A stretch of DNA of 64,000 nt from assembly GCF_963259705.1 (NCBI RefSeq), contig NC_081844.1, forward strand, positions 110,794,965-110,858,964, in the 5' to 3' direction. A program made the position numbers and the translations under genes. Origin of the DNA: Myotis daubentonii. Lineage: Eukaryota; Chordata; Mammalia; Chiroptera; Vespertilionidae. Shown piece by piece: positions 1-10,430 of this stretch. The notes under the pieces are model-generated. The model made no database searches. It was not told the origin of the DNA and worked only from the letters and a program-made list of their open reading frames with translations. Positions within the stretch are counted from its first letter, which is position 1; the number at the start of each line of letters is the position of its first letter.

Positions 1-1354
1 GGCAGCCCTCCGCGCTGGGGACCTGCCCAGGTGCCCCGCTGTGCGGCCGGCTCTGCCGGGCGCGGACCAGAGGGGAGGGTGGTGACTGATGGACCATCGG
101 AGAACCTCCAGGTTCCAGAGGAAGGGCCGGGGAGGCCATGGCCCATCCTGAGGCTCGCAGCGAGGCCAGCACACCTGCCGCCAGGGCCTCGGATTGTTAC
201 GGGGGTCCTGGGGTCCCGAGAGGAGGGGCCGGGCTGTCCGGAGGTCCAGGCATTTGGGGAGCCGGGTACCGGAATCTCTGCAGACCTGCCATGACTCACT
301 TCCCTGCGTGGCTTCCACACACGGATGCTGCCTGCCCTCCACCTCTTCCCGAGCGAGAGCGAGCGTGCAGCTGCCCATGGGCGGGGCCCCAGCAGGTGGG
401 CAGTGCCAGGCAGCGCCCACCCTCCCAGGTGGCAAGAGGGCAGTCTCAGGATTCGTGGGTGAAGCATCTGCTTGCAGCTCCCTCCCACTGCCCGGGGCCC
501 AGGGGCTGAGGGCGGGGTCCTGGGCCCCCAGGGCACCGGCCCAGCGCAGACAGGCAGCCACGAGTGACCGCTTAGCTCCCGCTCCCGCTAAATTACTGCG
601 CGGCAGTTGCAGAGCCGAAACACAGCCAGCAAAGCCTTGGTGCGTAATTAGTGTCAGCACAAGATCTACAGGCCGTAAGCTCACAGCATGGCCATTACCC
701 AGCACTAATTAAAGGAGAAGAAAGAAGGTCCTTTCAGATCTGAGTTCAGCCCCGCCCGAGACGAAGAACAAGGCGGCTTGCAGACGGACGCCAGAGGGGA
801 GAGCGGGTGGGCGGGCAGGGATGCGGGGCCAGGGCTCGGCCAGGAGTACCTGCTGTTCACGGCGGGCACCACCACGGGCCCCGACGATGGGGCCTTCCAC
901 TGCCGGGGCGGCCGTGCCCCCTGGTCCCTGGTGGTGGCAGGAAGGCTGGGCGCGGCCTCTGAGCCTCCGTGTGGCTGCATGGGCACCAGCTTGGCGTCCT
1001 AAGTTCCTCTGAGCCTCCCAGCACCCTCCATCCGCGCTCAGAGCCCCTCGGGGAGTGCCCTGTAGGCCCCATAGGCTGAGCCCCACATCTGCTGCTTTCC
1101 CCCCGGAATGAGACAGCCCCTCGCTCTCTGGCCACCTTGGTCTCCCCAAACTCGGCTGTCTCCCCAACCCAGAGGGCCCACCAGCGGCCTGGCCCTGCCC
1201 CTCTGCCTGGGCCGCTCTTCGTCTCTGAGTCTGAGGACGAACCCACTGTCTCCGAGGCCGTGTCTGTCTGCAGCGTCGGGTGGGCAGGCGGCCTCCCAGT
1301 CCCTTCTCGTGGCCAGAAGACTGCCTGTCGGGCGTTTGCTGGTTGGTCAGTTGG

Positions 1355-1578
1355 TTTTTTTCCCTCATTGATTTGAGAGAGAGGGTGGCAGGGAGGGAGG
1401 GAGGGCGGGAGAGAGAGTGCAGCATCGATGTGAGAGAGACACGTCGATTGGTTGTCTCCCCGGCCGGGCTGGGGTGGAACCTGAAACCCAGGAACGTTCC
1501 CTTGACCAGGAATTGAACCCTCAGCCCTTCAGTCTGTGGGCCAACATTCTAACCACTGAGCAACACTGCCAGGGCCTG
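1355..1578 (-). mobile_element. tRNA-derived SINE, Ves-like, diverged
   Basis: Read on the minus strand it starts with a tRNA-like head (A-box region near 1555-1575, B-box region near 1505-1520) and continues into the pyrimidine-rich tail typical of bat Ves SINEs, seen on the plus strand as GAGAGAGAG near 1370-1435. It is more diverged than the copies at 6.2 or 61.8 kb, so it is older. Confidence 0.75.
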
Positions 1579-1698
1579 CCAAGGGTTTGGAGGTGTGTTG
1601 TCGCCTAAGGTGGGAACGAACGCAGACACCATGTCCCCATTACAGTCGAGGCTCTGGCTGCAGTGCAGTGTGGGGCAGGAGGCCCGGGGCAGGCTGGG

Positions 1699-1991
1699 GT
1701 CCGAGGGGTGCGGCCGGCCCGGCGTCCCAGGGGTGCGGCCGGCCCGGAGTCCCAGGGGTGCGGCCGGCCCGGCGTCCCAGGGGTGCGGCCGGCCCGGCGT
1801 CCCAGGGGTGCGGCCGGCCCGGCGTCCCAGGGGTGCGGCCGGCCCGGCGTCCCAGGGGTGCGGCCGGCCGGGGTTCCGAGGGGTGCGGCCGGCCCGGAGT
1901 CTCAGGGGTGCGGCCGGCCCGGTGTCCCAGGGGTGCGGCCGGCCCGGTGTCCCAGGGGTGCGGCCGGCCTGGCGTCCCAGGGGTGCGGCCA
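1699..1991. repeat. 26-bp GC-rich minisatellite, about 11 copies
   Basis: Tandem unit of 26 bp with core GTGCGGCCGGCCCGG followed by a variable CGTCCCAGGG part. Copies differ by single transitions (GGCGTCCC, GGAGTCCC, GGTGTCTC). CpG-rich, inside the MAD1L1 intron. It produces stop-free frames on both strands that are not genes. Confidence 0.95.
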
Positions 1992-3123
1992 ATGTCTGGG
2001 CCCGCAGGCATCGCAGCGTCGCTCCGAGCACGGCAGCCCGTCATGGTCCCCCCGCAGCCGACACTCTTCCTGGGCAATTTGCTTTTTAAAAACTTGCGCC
2101 TGGTGGTCAGGGGCAGCCCTGCCAGAGCCATGTGCCGGCACCTGGGAGCGGGCGGCGGGCAGACGCAGGCCAGTGAGGTGTTACATTGTGTGAGTCGGCG
2201 CCAGGGCCACGGCTGGTGGGGGTGCAGCCCCCAACAGGGTGGGGAGCTTGGATCATGGGTCGCCTCGATTTGGGCTGGTGGGCAGTGCAGGCCTGGGCAC
2301 CTGCCACCCCACACACCTGCCCCCAGTTCCCCGGGCAGGGCTGGTGCTTCTGCCTGGTTCCCCGAGCTGCACGGGGCGGGCACAGATGGCGCCGGGGCCG
2401 GGCCGCCGCCGCCCGGACAGTGAGGGACCCTGATGGTCACAACCAGTGCAGGCGAGGCCCCGGCTCCGGGAGGGCGCCCCGGCCGCTGGGTCTCAGTCCC
2501 AGCACCTGGGGGTGCTGCGAGGGGCTCGGTGGGGCTGCCCCCCCGCCTGTGCTGCCCCCTCCCCCGCCTCCAGCTGAGGGGAACCGGCCCCTCTGACCTT
2601 TAGGGGAATGCAGAGCGGGCGCAGAAGGCAGAAATGAGAGGATTTTCCTGGGAAAAGGTCAGGCTGGTCTCCCTCCGTTTTGCTTAGAAATGGTTTGTGC
2701 TGAACCATGACGAGGCGAAATGTACGAACAGGCAGCGCACAGGGCCGCTCCCTGAGGGCTCACGGGGAGGCCCCCCCCCCCCAGGACTTCACACGGAGGG
2801 TCGTGGGGTCGGAGGTCAGTGGGCGGGCGCTGGGCCTGGCGTCTCTGAGAGGAGCCCTGACCGCACTGCCCGAGGGGCCTCCCCCGTTCCCGGTGGGGCT
2901 GCTCAGGGAGCTCTGCCCGCCCCCCACCCCCGCAAGGCGAGGACTGCGGCCTGAGCCTCCGGCCTGGGGTCCCCGCCCAGATGGTGCCCTCATCGCCTGG
3001 TTGGCTCGATGGATGACACGTGGGTGAGACACCACCACTGGGACCTGCCTGCCTGTAGGGAAGGCCTCCGGGGGAGCTGACGGCAGCCGTGGCCGCCCCC
3101 CCCCCCCGCCCCGGGCCACCGAG

Positions 3124-3150
3124 CTAACCACCTGCCTGTCTTCGCCGCAG
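3124..3150 (+). promoter_or_regulatory. MAD1L1: 3' splice site of MAD1L1 terminal exon
   Basis: CTAAC (3124-3128) is a good branch-point match about 23 nt upstream of the AG at 3149-3150, with a pyrimidine-rich stretch between them. The exon that follows opens in phase 0 with codons that match the MAD1 C-terminus. Confidence 0.85.
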
Positions 3151-3309
3151 GCCACGGGACCCGCGGGCACCAGGATGCAGCTGCTGGAGACGGAGTTCTC
3201 GCGGACGGTGCCCGAGCTCATCGAGCTGCACCTGCTGCGCCAGGACAGCATCCCCGCCTTCCTTGGCGCCCTCACCCTCGACCTCTTCAGCCGCCAGACC
3301 CTGGCCTAG
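3151..3309 (+). CDS. MAD1L1: MAD1L1 (mitotic arrest deficient 1-like 1), terminal coding exon, partial
   Basis: Codes for the last 52 residues and a TAG stop (3307-3309). The translation contains MQLLETEFS, then RQDSIPAF, and ends LFSRQTLA, which I recognise as the MAD1 C-terminus (human ends LFSRQTVA). MAD1 is a long coiled-coil protein that tethers MAD2 at unattached kinetochores and nuclear pores and drives spindle checkpoint signalling. This exon encodes the end of its C-terminal RWD-like globular domain, used for kinetochore targeting and Bub1 contact. The rest of the gene lies left of the window. Compared with human from memory, small changes are visible (LLRQDS for RRQDS, GALTLD for SSLTLE). 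The frame is intact. It faces ELFN1 tail to tail, as in human 7p22.3. Confidence 0.95.
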   Translation, partial: ATGPAGTRMQLLETEFSRTVPELIELHLLRQDSIPAFLGALTLDLFSRQTLA

Positions 3310-3455
3310 CGCCCAGCCCTGCCGCCAGCCCAGCCGCCCGGCCCTGCGCCCGGCCCGCCGCCCAGCCCTGCGCCCGGCCCTCCGCCCGGCCATGCCACCC
3401 GGCCCTCCGCCCAGCCCTCCGCCCAGCCCTGCGCCCGGCCCTGCCGCCGCACTCT
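3310..3455. repeat. C/G-rich short tandem repeat in MAD1L1 3' UTR
   Basis: Irregular repetition of CCCAGCCCTGCG/CCCGGCCCTCCG blocks of about 10-20 bp directly after the stop codon. It would form strong secondary structure in the mRNA. Confidence 0.75.
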
Positions 3456-3818
3456 GAGTTGGGAGGGGGCAGCGCAGGTGCCCGAGGCTGGTGGCGCCAC
3501 CCCACCCACTGCACCACCAGGACCACCGCTGCCCGGACAGGCGGGCGGACATGATGGGACCCGAGCCGCCCAGAGGACAGGGCATGGCCCCTCCCAGCAG
3601 GGGAGCTGTTCTGGGAGGCGCCTCCCGGAGCCCACACCCCCTGCAGGGAGGTCCCTCCCCTCCCCCGCGTCCCAGCACCCGCTCAGCCCCCGCTGCCCTG
3701 CAGCCTGGCAGGGGGCATGTGGCCGCCCCCTGAGTCCGGGGCCTGGCTCGGCTCCAGCGCGGGAGGGGGTGGAGAGAGCCTTGTTGCCCCATCGGCCTGT
3801 GGGCAGGACTTGCTGTGA

Positions 3819-3824
3819 AATAAA
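3819..3824 (+). terminator. MAD1L1: MAD1L1 poly(A) signal AATAAA
   Basis: Canonical AATAAA about 510 nt after the stop codon, followed by a GT-rich stretch (GCTGTGTGTGGG, about 3849-3860) that fits a downstream element. Confidence 0.88.
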
Positions 3825-4589
3825 GTTTCTCTTGGCCACCAACCTGCTCGCTGTGTGTGGGCCCCACGCTGACCAGCTGCCCCGGGGCAGCCCCCGCACA
3901 GGCCCGGCCAGGGGAGAGGGGGGCAGCGGGCGCCTGGCCATCGGAGGAAGGCGTCCCCGCACGCACGTCTGATGCCGCCTGGCCCCTGAGGTGCCCCTGC
4001 CAGGGGACCCATGACCCCACCCCCTCGGGCACTGCAGCAGGGCCGGGACGTCCCCCCAAATCCCCGGCACCCAGACCGGCCTTCCTCCCACCTCAAGGCC
4101 AGGGCCCTGGGTCCCAGAGCTCACACCTCCACACACCAAGGTCCCAAGGGTTGGTGTGGGGTTCAGGACACGTTCAGGGCACCCTCTCCCCACGTTCCCT
4201 GGGCCTGCAGGAGGATGGGCACCAGCAGGAGGGCCCCGCCCAGGGCCTTGCGCCTCTGCCCACAGCTCTGGCTGAGGGCGGGGTTGCCGCAGGGAGCCTG
4301 GGAAGTGGACCGCAGCCCACTGGGGACGGGAGACACGCCTGTGGCCTCACCAACACGCAGGCACCAGGCCTGTCAGCAGTCGTGAGGGCGTCGGCCTGTG
4401 TGCCCAGTGGCTCATCGAGCACAGGGAGCCACTGCCCCAGCCCAGCAGGGGTGGCAGCAGCCACGGGGCCTCCTGCACCCGCTCTGCCACGCGTGGGCCT
4501 GAGGCTCTGCCCCGGGCACTGCTGCCTGGAGCCCAGGAACCTGGCGGAGTGTGACCTGCAGGTACGGACCTGGGGAGGCTCGGCCTGTA

Positions 4590-4760
4590 CCCCCAACCCC
4601 TGCCCCTGCGCCCCCATCCCCTGCCCCTGCGCCCCATCCCCTGCTCCTGCGCCCCCATCCCCTGACCCCAGCCCCTGCCTCCAGCCCCCAGCCCCTGCCC
4701 TGCGCCCCCAGCTCCAGCCCCTGCCCTGCGCCCCCAGCCCCTGCCCTGCACCCCCAAGCC
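4590..4760. repeat. C-rich imperfect tandem repeat
   Basis: Repeats of CCCCTGCGCCCCCATC and CCAGCCCCTGCCCTGCG type blocks, period roughly 15-20 bp. Confidence 0.75.
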
Positions 4761-5239
4761 CCCAGCAGAGCTGCCGGAGACGCACCATGCCTTCCGTCAG
4801 GCCGCTGGGCCCCAGCTCAGCCCGTGAACATGAGTCTCAGGGGGACATGCATCCGGCCAGGCCGGGCCAGCAGCACACCCCGGGCTCCCGTCCGCAACGT
4901 GGTCCCTGCACCCATGAGAGGGAGGCCTAGCATGACGCGAACTGGGTCCCGCGCAGCCAGCACCCCGTGTCGTAGTCGATGGGGCAGCAGCAAGGCCCTC
5001 TCCACCCCCTCCCGCTGGAGCCGAGCCAGGCCCCGGGGCAGGGGGAGGGAGTCCAGGCAGTCAGAGGCCCAGCGGGCTCCGGGCCTGCAGTTCCCCACTC
5101 GCCTGCTCACTGGTGGGCACCGAGCTGATGGTTCTTAAGCTGCTGATGACAAGGGGGGCCGGGGGGGAGGGGGGCGGCGGATTAGCCCTGAACCGTAACT
5201 GCCAGGAGGGAGGGGGCTGGCCTGCCAGGGTCGCCCCTC

Positions 5240-5380
5240 CCCTACAGGACCCTCACCCCCACCCCGTGGGAACCCCCCTGCAGGACCTCCAACCCCCACC
5301 CCGCGGGAACCCCCCTACAGGACCTCCACCCCCACCCCGTGGGAACCCCCCTACAGGATCGCACCCCCCATTAGAGCCCC
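5240..5380. repeat. Tandem repeat, about 35 bp unit, about 4 copies
   Basis: Units contain ACAGGACCTCCACCCCCACC followed by CCGTGGGAACCCCCC, with minor differences between copies. Confidence 0.75.
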
Positions 5381-6232
5381 CCCTGGGGGACCCCAGCGCC
5401 TGGCAGGAAGGGTGGCTTACAGCCTGTCTGCACCTCTAGCTCATGTTCTGACTGCGGATGGGCCACGGCAGAGCCGGAGTGCAGGTTCTGGTCCCCTTCG
5501 GGCCCTGAGCCCAAGGCTGCTGCGACGCGACCCCAGGCACCCGCGCCCCCGCCCCCGTGCCCCCAACCCCCTAATGATCCTGCGCGCAGGGTCTGGTCAG
5601 CCGAGGCCCAGAGGGGCAGGGAGCTGCCCAGGGCAGGTGTGGACCCAGCCCGCCCTCTGGACGGTGCACGGCCTCTCCACCAGCTTCGGGCCCGACTTGC
5701 CCACCTCTGTCCCAGGTGGCCTGACAGGGGTCACTCAGAGATCCAGCAGCGTGGAGCCTAGGGCCGCAGGCAGGCATGTGTGCACCCGTGTGCATGTGGG
5801 GCTGCATGAGTGTGCGTGTCACGTACATGTGTGCACAGTGAGGGCAGGCTTCACCCACAGCCTAAATGCTTGCATCTGGCCAGAGAGGGCAGGGCCTGGC
5901 CCAGAGTCACACAGCAGAGTCGGCCAGCAGGGCCACGAGGGGGCGGGCCCTCCTACAGACACATGGGGCCCAGCTGTTGAGGTTTCTCTCCGTTCTTTTC
6001 TTTGTTTTTAATTGCACAGTTTTAGTGGATTTTCTGTGTCAAAAGAGAACCATGGGAAGGTAGAGCAGCCCTCCCCCACGCCCCCCCTCCCCCCACCCCA
6101 CTCCCGCGTCCGGACGCATCACGCACCTGCCGTGTCTGCGCCCCATCTCCTCGCTGGACGGTCGTCCTGGAGAGGCTCCATAAAAGCTCATTTCGGCGGG
6201 TTTGTTATTTCCAAAACACGCAAGTTTCATTG

Positions 6233-6450
6233 CCCCGGCCGGTGTGGCTCAGTGGATAGAGCATCAGCCTGGGGACTGAAGGGGCCCGGGTTCGATTCCG
6301 GTCGGGGCCACAGGCCAGGGTTGTGGGCTCGATCCCTGTGGGGGGCGTGCGGGAGGCAGCCGATCCATGGTTCTCTCCCGTCACTGATGTTTCTATCCCT
6401 CCCTCTCCCTTCCCCTCTGAAATCAATAAAAATACATGTTTTTTAATCTT
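6233..6450 (+). mobile_element. Ves SINE
   Basis: tRNA-derived head with A box (TGTGGCTCAGTGG) and B box (GGTTCGATTCC), a tRNA-unrelated middle (GGGGGGCGTGCGGGAGGCAG), a CT-rich region and an AATCAATAAAAATA tail. This is the standard vespertilionid bat SINE layout. A full-length, moderately young copy. Confidence 0.93.
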
Positions 6451-6451
6451 T

Positions 6452-6648
6452 AAGAAGCGTCTTGCCGAAACCGGTTTGGCTCAGTGGATAGAGCGTGGGT
6501 TGCGGGCACATCCCCAGTGGGAGATGTGCAGGAGGCGGCTGATCGATGTTTCTCTCTCATCGATGTTTCTAACTCTCTATCTCTCTCCCTTCCTCTCTGT
6601 AAAAAATCAATAAAGTATATTTAAAAAAAAAAAAAAGAAGCGTCTTGC
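6452..6648 (+). mobile_element. Internally deleted Ves SINE with 14-bp target-site duplication
   Basis: The body (6466-6634) starts CGAAACCGGTTTGGCTCAG and ends in an A-rich tail. It is flanked by identical direct repeats AAGAAGCGTCTTGC at 6452-6465 and 6635-6648. Compared with the same subfamily at 61.86 kb it lacks about 57 nt, including the B box, between GATAGAGCG and TGGGTTGCGG. Confidence 0.93.
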
Positions 6649-7861
6649 TTGTGGGCCTTCCCCGTGGGCGGGTCCCCACCCCGCTCGGGCCTGTTTTCTG
6701 GGTCCCTTTTCCAGCGGCGCTGCAGGTTTCCTGTCGTTTTTCTAATCGGTTAATCTCCCCGAGAACCGGACTCCTCGGTGCGCCTTGAACAGGTGGGGCC
6801 CCCACAGGAGCGTCTCCCCGACTCCCGCCCGCCCTCCGCTCTGAGCTGAACTGCGTTCCCCAAATCCGAGCCCTGAAGCCCTCGCCCCCGGCACCCCCAC
6901 AGGGGACTGTATTTGGAGTCGGGATCTTCAAAGAGGTGACTAAGCTACCCGTGAGGTCATGTGGGGTCCTTGGTCCCCTGGGGAGAAGGGGGGGGGGCGG
7001 CCATCTGCACGCCGAGGGGAGGGGCCTCGGGGAACCGGGCCTCGGGCTCCAGCCCCGGACCTGAGAGCACGTCTGTCGGTTAAGACGCCGTCCGGGACCT
7101 TCACGCTGGCGGCCGAGCTGACGCCTCACATCCCTGGGTCCCGCCCCTGTTCCCCGGGGGCACCGAGGCCCGCGGTTCCTTCCGGTGCATGTTAGTCACG
7201 TGCACAGCGAGCGGCACAGACGTTCCCTCTGCGCGGTGGGCGCCGGGGCGCCTGGAGCCCAGGAACCTGGCGGAGGGTGTCGCCGGCGCCCACAGAGTGT
7301 GTGACATGAAAGTGTCGAGTGGCCACACCCGCAGGCCAGGAGCCGCAGGAGGAAGGAGTTAACAGGTTCATTAGCCCAACACGTCCAAGCTCCAGTCCAC
7401 GCAGCAGCACAGGCCGCCGCCCGCCTCCCCGCTCGGCTCGGAGCCGCACATCCAGGGTCTGGTTTGGTCACCGTCACGGTCACCGCGAGACCATCTCCCG
7501 AGCCCATGGCGACGGTGGCGGAGCCAGGAGGGGCCGTGAGTTCCGAGGACAGAAGCCAGGAGCCGGCCGGAGGGCCCTGCCCCTCTGCTTCCTCCCCGAA
7601 GCCCCCCGCCCCCCACCGAGCTCGGCCCAGGAAGCTGCACTGGCCCCGATGGGGGGGCGGGGGCTCGCTCAGTGCCGGCTCTGCCCAACCACCGGTGCAC
7701 GCTTCCCCCACTGAGCCTCAGTGTCCGCCTCTGGAAAACGGACGGACAGCGGGACCTGCCAGGAGGGCGGAGCTGTGGGGCCTCTGAGCAGCCCGCGCCT
7801 CCTCCAGGCAGGCCTCAGCCCCGCCCCGTGGCTCGCTCGCCGGGCGGCCTCTTCAGTGTCA
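6649..7861. other. Intergenic, no gene recognised
   Basis: GC-rich, mostly unique sequence. One 26-bp string (7250-7275) is shared exactly with 4524-4549. No exon or transposon signature that I can name. Confidence 0.5.
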
Positions 7862-8112
7862 CCCGGTAATTAGCTCAATTACCAACAGCCTCCGTGTGTT
7901 TCTTCTCTTTTTTTTTTCCAACTTGAAATGGAAATTGAATTTTGCGCCAGGTTTACAGGCTGTTAACGGAATTCACTAATCAAACCCCAATGCCAAGTCC
8001 TTGAAAATGAGAATTTAAAAAGGTCTGCATTTGCATATTCATGTTTTAATAGGGTTCAGAAGGTATATTTGCAGCTGATGAAAAGGATTAATTGCATCTA
8101 ATTTGCATGGTG
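7862..8112. promoter_or_regulatory. AT-rich island with octamer and homeodomain sites (candidate enhancer)
   Basis: A sharp drop in GC in an otherwise very GC-rich region. It contains TAATTA (7867-7872), two perfect ATTTGCAT octamers (8029-8036 and 8101-8108), several TTAAT/ATTGAA cores and no transposon signature. Regulatory function is inferred from base composition and motifs only. Confidence 0.45.
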
Positions 8113-8290
8113 GCGCATCTTAACCCCTTCTGAGCTGGGGTGGGGGAGCCAATCCGCCAGGCGGTGGCCAGTGACACCGGCCCCTTCCCTGGGCAGCGTT
8201 GAGAGCCGGGCGGCAGGGCCTTCACGTCCGCTCGGGCGCTGGACGCTGGACAGAGCGGCGCCTGCTCCTCGCCACCTGCTGTCTCCATGG

Positions 8291-8730
8291 CAGCGTGAGG
8301 CCGGGGGTCAGGGGTCACGGCAGCGTGAGGCCGGGGGTCAGGGGTTACGGCAGCGTGAGGCCGGGGGGGCAGGAGTCACGGCAGCGTGAGGCCGGGGGTC
8401 AGGGGTTACGGCAGCGTGAGGCCGGGGGTCAGGGGTCACGGCAGCGTGAGGCCGGGGGTCAGGGGTTACGGCAGCATGAGGCCGGGGTCAGGGGTTACAG
8501 CAGCGTGAGGCCGGGGTCAGGAGTTATGGCAGCGTGAGGCCGGGGGTCAGGAGTCACGGCAGCGTGAGGTCGGGGGTCAGGGGTTACGGCAGCGTGAGGC
8601 CGGGGGTCAGGGGTTACGGCAGCGTGAGGTCGGGGGTCAGGGGTTACGGCAGCGTGAGGCCGGGGTCAGGGGTTACAGCAGCGTGAGGCCGGGGTCAGGA
8701 GTTACGGCAGCGTGAGGTCGGGGGTCAGGA
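8291..8730. repeat. 30-bp minisatellite, 15 copies
   Basis: Unit GGCAGCGTGAGGCCGGGGGT followed by CAGGGGTTAC. Fifteen copies counted from the CAGCGTGAG/CAGCATGAG core, with 29-bp variants where one G is missing. Confidence 0.95.
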
Positions 8731-9155
8731 GTTCTGCCAGCAGCACGGAGGCGCCTAGTACCCGGCTCGCCGCCCGGTGGCGCCCGAGTTAGCGCTGCCT
8801 CAGGTGAGAGGGGCCGGAACCCGCCGGCCGCGCTGGCCAGTGGGGAGTCCACACCGTCGGGAGCAGCCGCGAGGAAGGAGCCGAGAGCCCGTGTGCGGCC
8901 GCGCTACCCGGCCGCACGCGTCCCACAGGCGGCGACCTGTTCTGGGCAAGTCAGGACCGGGACCGGGCAGGAGCCAGCGACGCAGAAAAAGGTAGAAACC
9001 GGCCCAGAACGGGAAGAAGGGCCCGCAGTGACCAGGGCGCACTCGGACCCCCGTGGGCCACAGTGAGTGGCCTGGTCACCACGAGGCCCTGGTCCGTCCC
9101 TGGGTGACCGCGCCCGGGACCGTTCCCCGCGGGGCACCAGGCCACCCCATGAGTA

Positions 9156-10430
9156 CCAGCTGTACCGGTTAATAATGCGGCTGTATTATTGTAATCAAAG
9201 AGAACACGGTAATTTAAAGAGAAACATCAAAAGTGCTTTATTCAAAGTCAGGTCCATCCCTAGCTACACATCCCCCATCTTTCGGGTAATTTGTGGAGAC
9301 CGTCCCAATAGAACTTTTCTTGTTTTGAGGCAAACCATTCAGAGACCCAATTTTCCACGTCTTCGCACGTGTTGAAGTGCTGCTCAGAGAGTGCGTGTGC
9401 CGTCGATCGGAACAGGTGGTCATCGGAAGGAGCCAGGTCTGGTGAATACGGCGCGCGGGTTAATACTTGTCAGGCAGGATCTTTTCACGTGTCTTTAACT
9501 GGTTTTGAAGTGTGTGATGGTGCGTCATCATGAAGCAAAATTACTTTGCCGTGTCTTCTGGCCCATTCTGGTCGTTTCATGATCAAAGCGTGGTTCCAAT
9601 TGATTATTTGTTGTCGGTAGTGATCAGGATTAACGGTTTCACCTGGTTCTAGAAGCTCATAGACACCACACCTTCCTGATCCCGCCAAACGCAGAGCACT
9701 GTCTTTTCTAAAGCGATTTGGCCTTGCAGTTGATGTTGATGGTTGACCTGGACCAACCCGTGATTCTGTGCGTTTGGGATTCTCCAAATAAATCCACTTT
9801 TCACCACCAGTCACAATCGATGCCAAAAAGACTTCCTTTCGTGCCATTGAAGCAACATTTTACTGATGACTTTTCGTTTTCCGTTTGTCTTTCGTTCAGC
9901 TGATGTGGCACCCATTTTCCTTCCTTAAAATCTTTCCCTTTGCTTGTAAACGATCGGAAATTGTTTGCTGAGCAGCGTTTCATCTTTCTGCAGGCTGTTT
10001 TTGAGTTTGACGCGCATCTTCATCCAATAATGCTTGTCATTGTTGGTCTTCAAACTTTTTCGGTTGACCTGGACGTTCTTTGTCTTTCACATCGAAATCA
10101 TCACCTTTAAAGCGTTTAAACCAGCGTTCACAGTGTCTTGAGATGGAGCACGTCCACCATAAACTTCCCGAAGTATAGGATTACTTTCAGCAGCACTTTT
10201 CTTCGAAATAAAGAATTAAAACTTCCCACAAATGCTCTTTTTTTTGGCACGAAATTAGAAATTTTTAAGCGTAAAAATATCTACGATGTTAACACCTTCA
10301 GCAAATTTGACATGAAGTTTTGAAGCTTGCTGTCCATACAACAAAACAGCACACATATCACATCGCATATGTATCAACACGTGTAACTCCCTCTGTTGGA
10401 AATAACCCGCATTGTTAACCGGGCACCTGG
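9156..10430 (-). mobile_element. Full-length mariner (Tc1/mariner) DNA transposon, inactive
   Basis: About 1275 bp, the usual mariner length. Imperfect terminal inverted repeats of about 27 bp run inward from 9156 and from 10430; both contain CCGGTTAAYAATGCGG. The left flank is the expected TA (9154-9155). The right flank is CA, one transition away from TA. Transposase remnants fill the minus strand. Confidence 0.93.
9238..10318 (-). pseudogene. mariner transposase, broken
   Basis: Minus-strand remnant of a DDD mariner transposase, closest in feel to the mauritiana (Mos1-like) group. The N-terminal helix-turn-helix region is near 10040-10300, the linker with NERQ near 9900-9960, and the catalytic region near 9490-9850 reads in one frame with an HDDAPSHT motif (second catalytic aspartate) and a preceding YELLEPGETVN. 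The C-terminus with a CVARDG-like end is at 9238-9290. At least two frameshifts and stops separate these blocks, so it cannot encode a working enzyme. Confidence 0.9.

Larger units (their letters stand above)
1..3150 (+). other. MAD1L1: MAD1L1 last intron (3' part)
   Basis: This stretch precedes the terminal MAD1L1 exon and shows no other exon. It is GC-rich and holds an old antisense SINE (1355-1578), a 26-bp minisatellite (1699-1991) and a small AT-rich patch at 640-720 with GTAATTAG and CTAATTAA homeodomain-type sites. The intron assignment is inferred from the exon at 3151. All open frames here are short or caused by the minisatellite and GC content. Confidence 0.8.
3310..3842 (+). other. 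MAD1L1: MAD1L1 3' UTR
   Basis: Runs from the TAG stop to just after the poly(A) signal. The first 150 bases are an irregular C/G-rich tandem repeat built on GCCCAGCCCTGC/GCCCGGCCCTCC. The remainder is unique. The end is placed about 18 nt after AATAAA; cleavage near 3835-3845 is inferred. Confidence 0.8.
3843..6232. other. Intergenic, no gene recognised
   Basis: GC-rich DNA between MAD1L1 and the first SINE pair. It contains C-rich tandem blocks (4590-4760 and 5240-5380) and otherwise nothing I can assign. Open frames here have no recognisable protein signature. Confidence 0.6.

Noticed and set aside
1587..2440. 278- and 266-codon frames on both strands
   Set aside because: Open because of the 26-bp minisatellite in the MAD1L1 intron.
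8291..8730. Regular direct repeats as a possible CRISPR array
   Set aside because: No unique spacers, unit is contiguous, and the host is a mammal.
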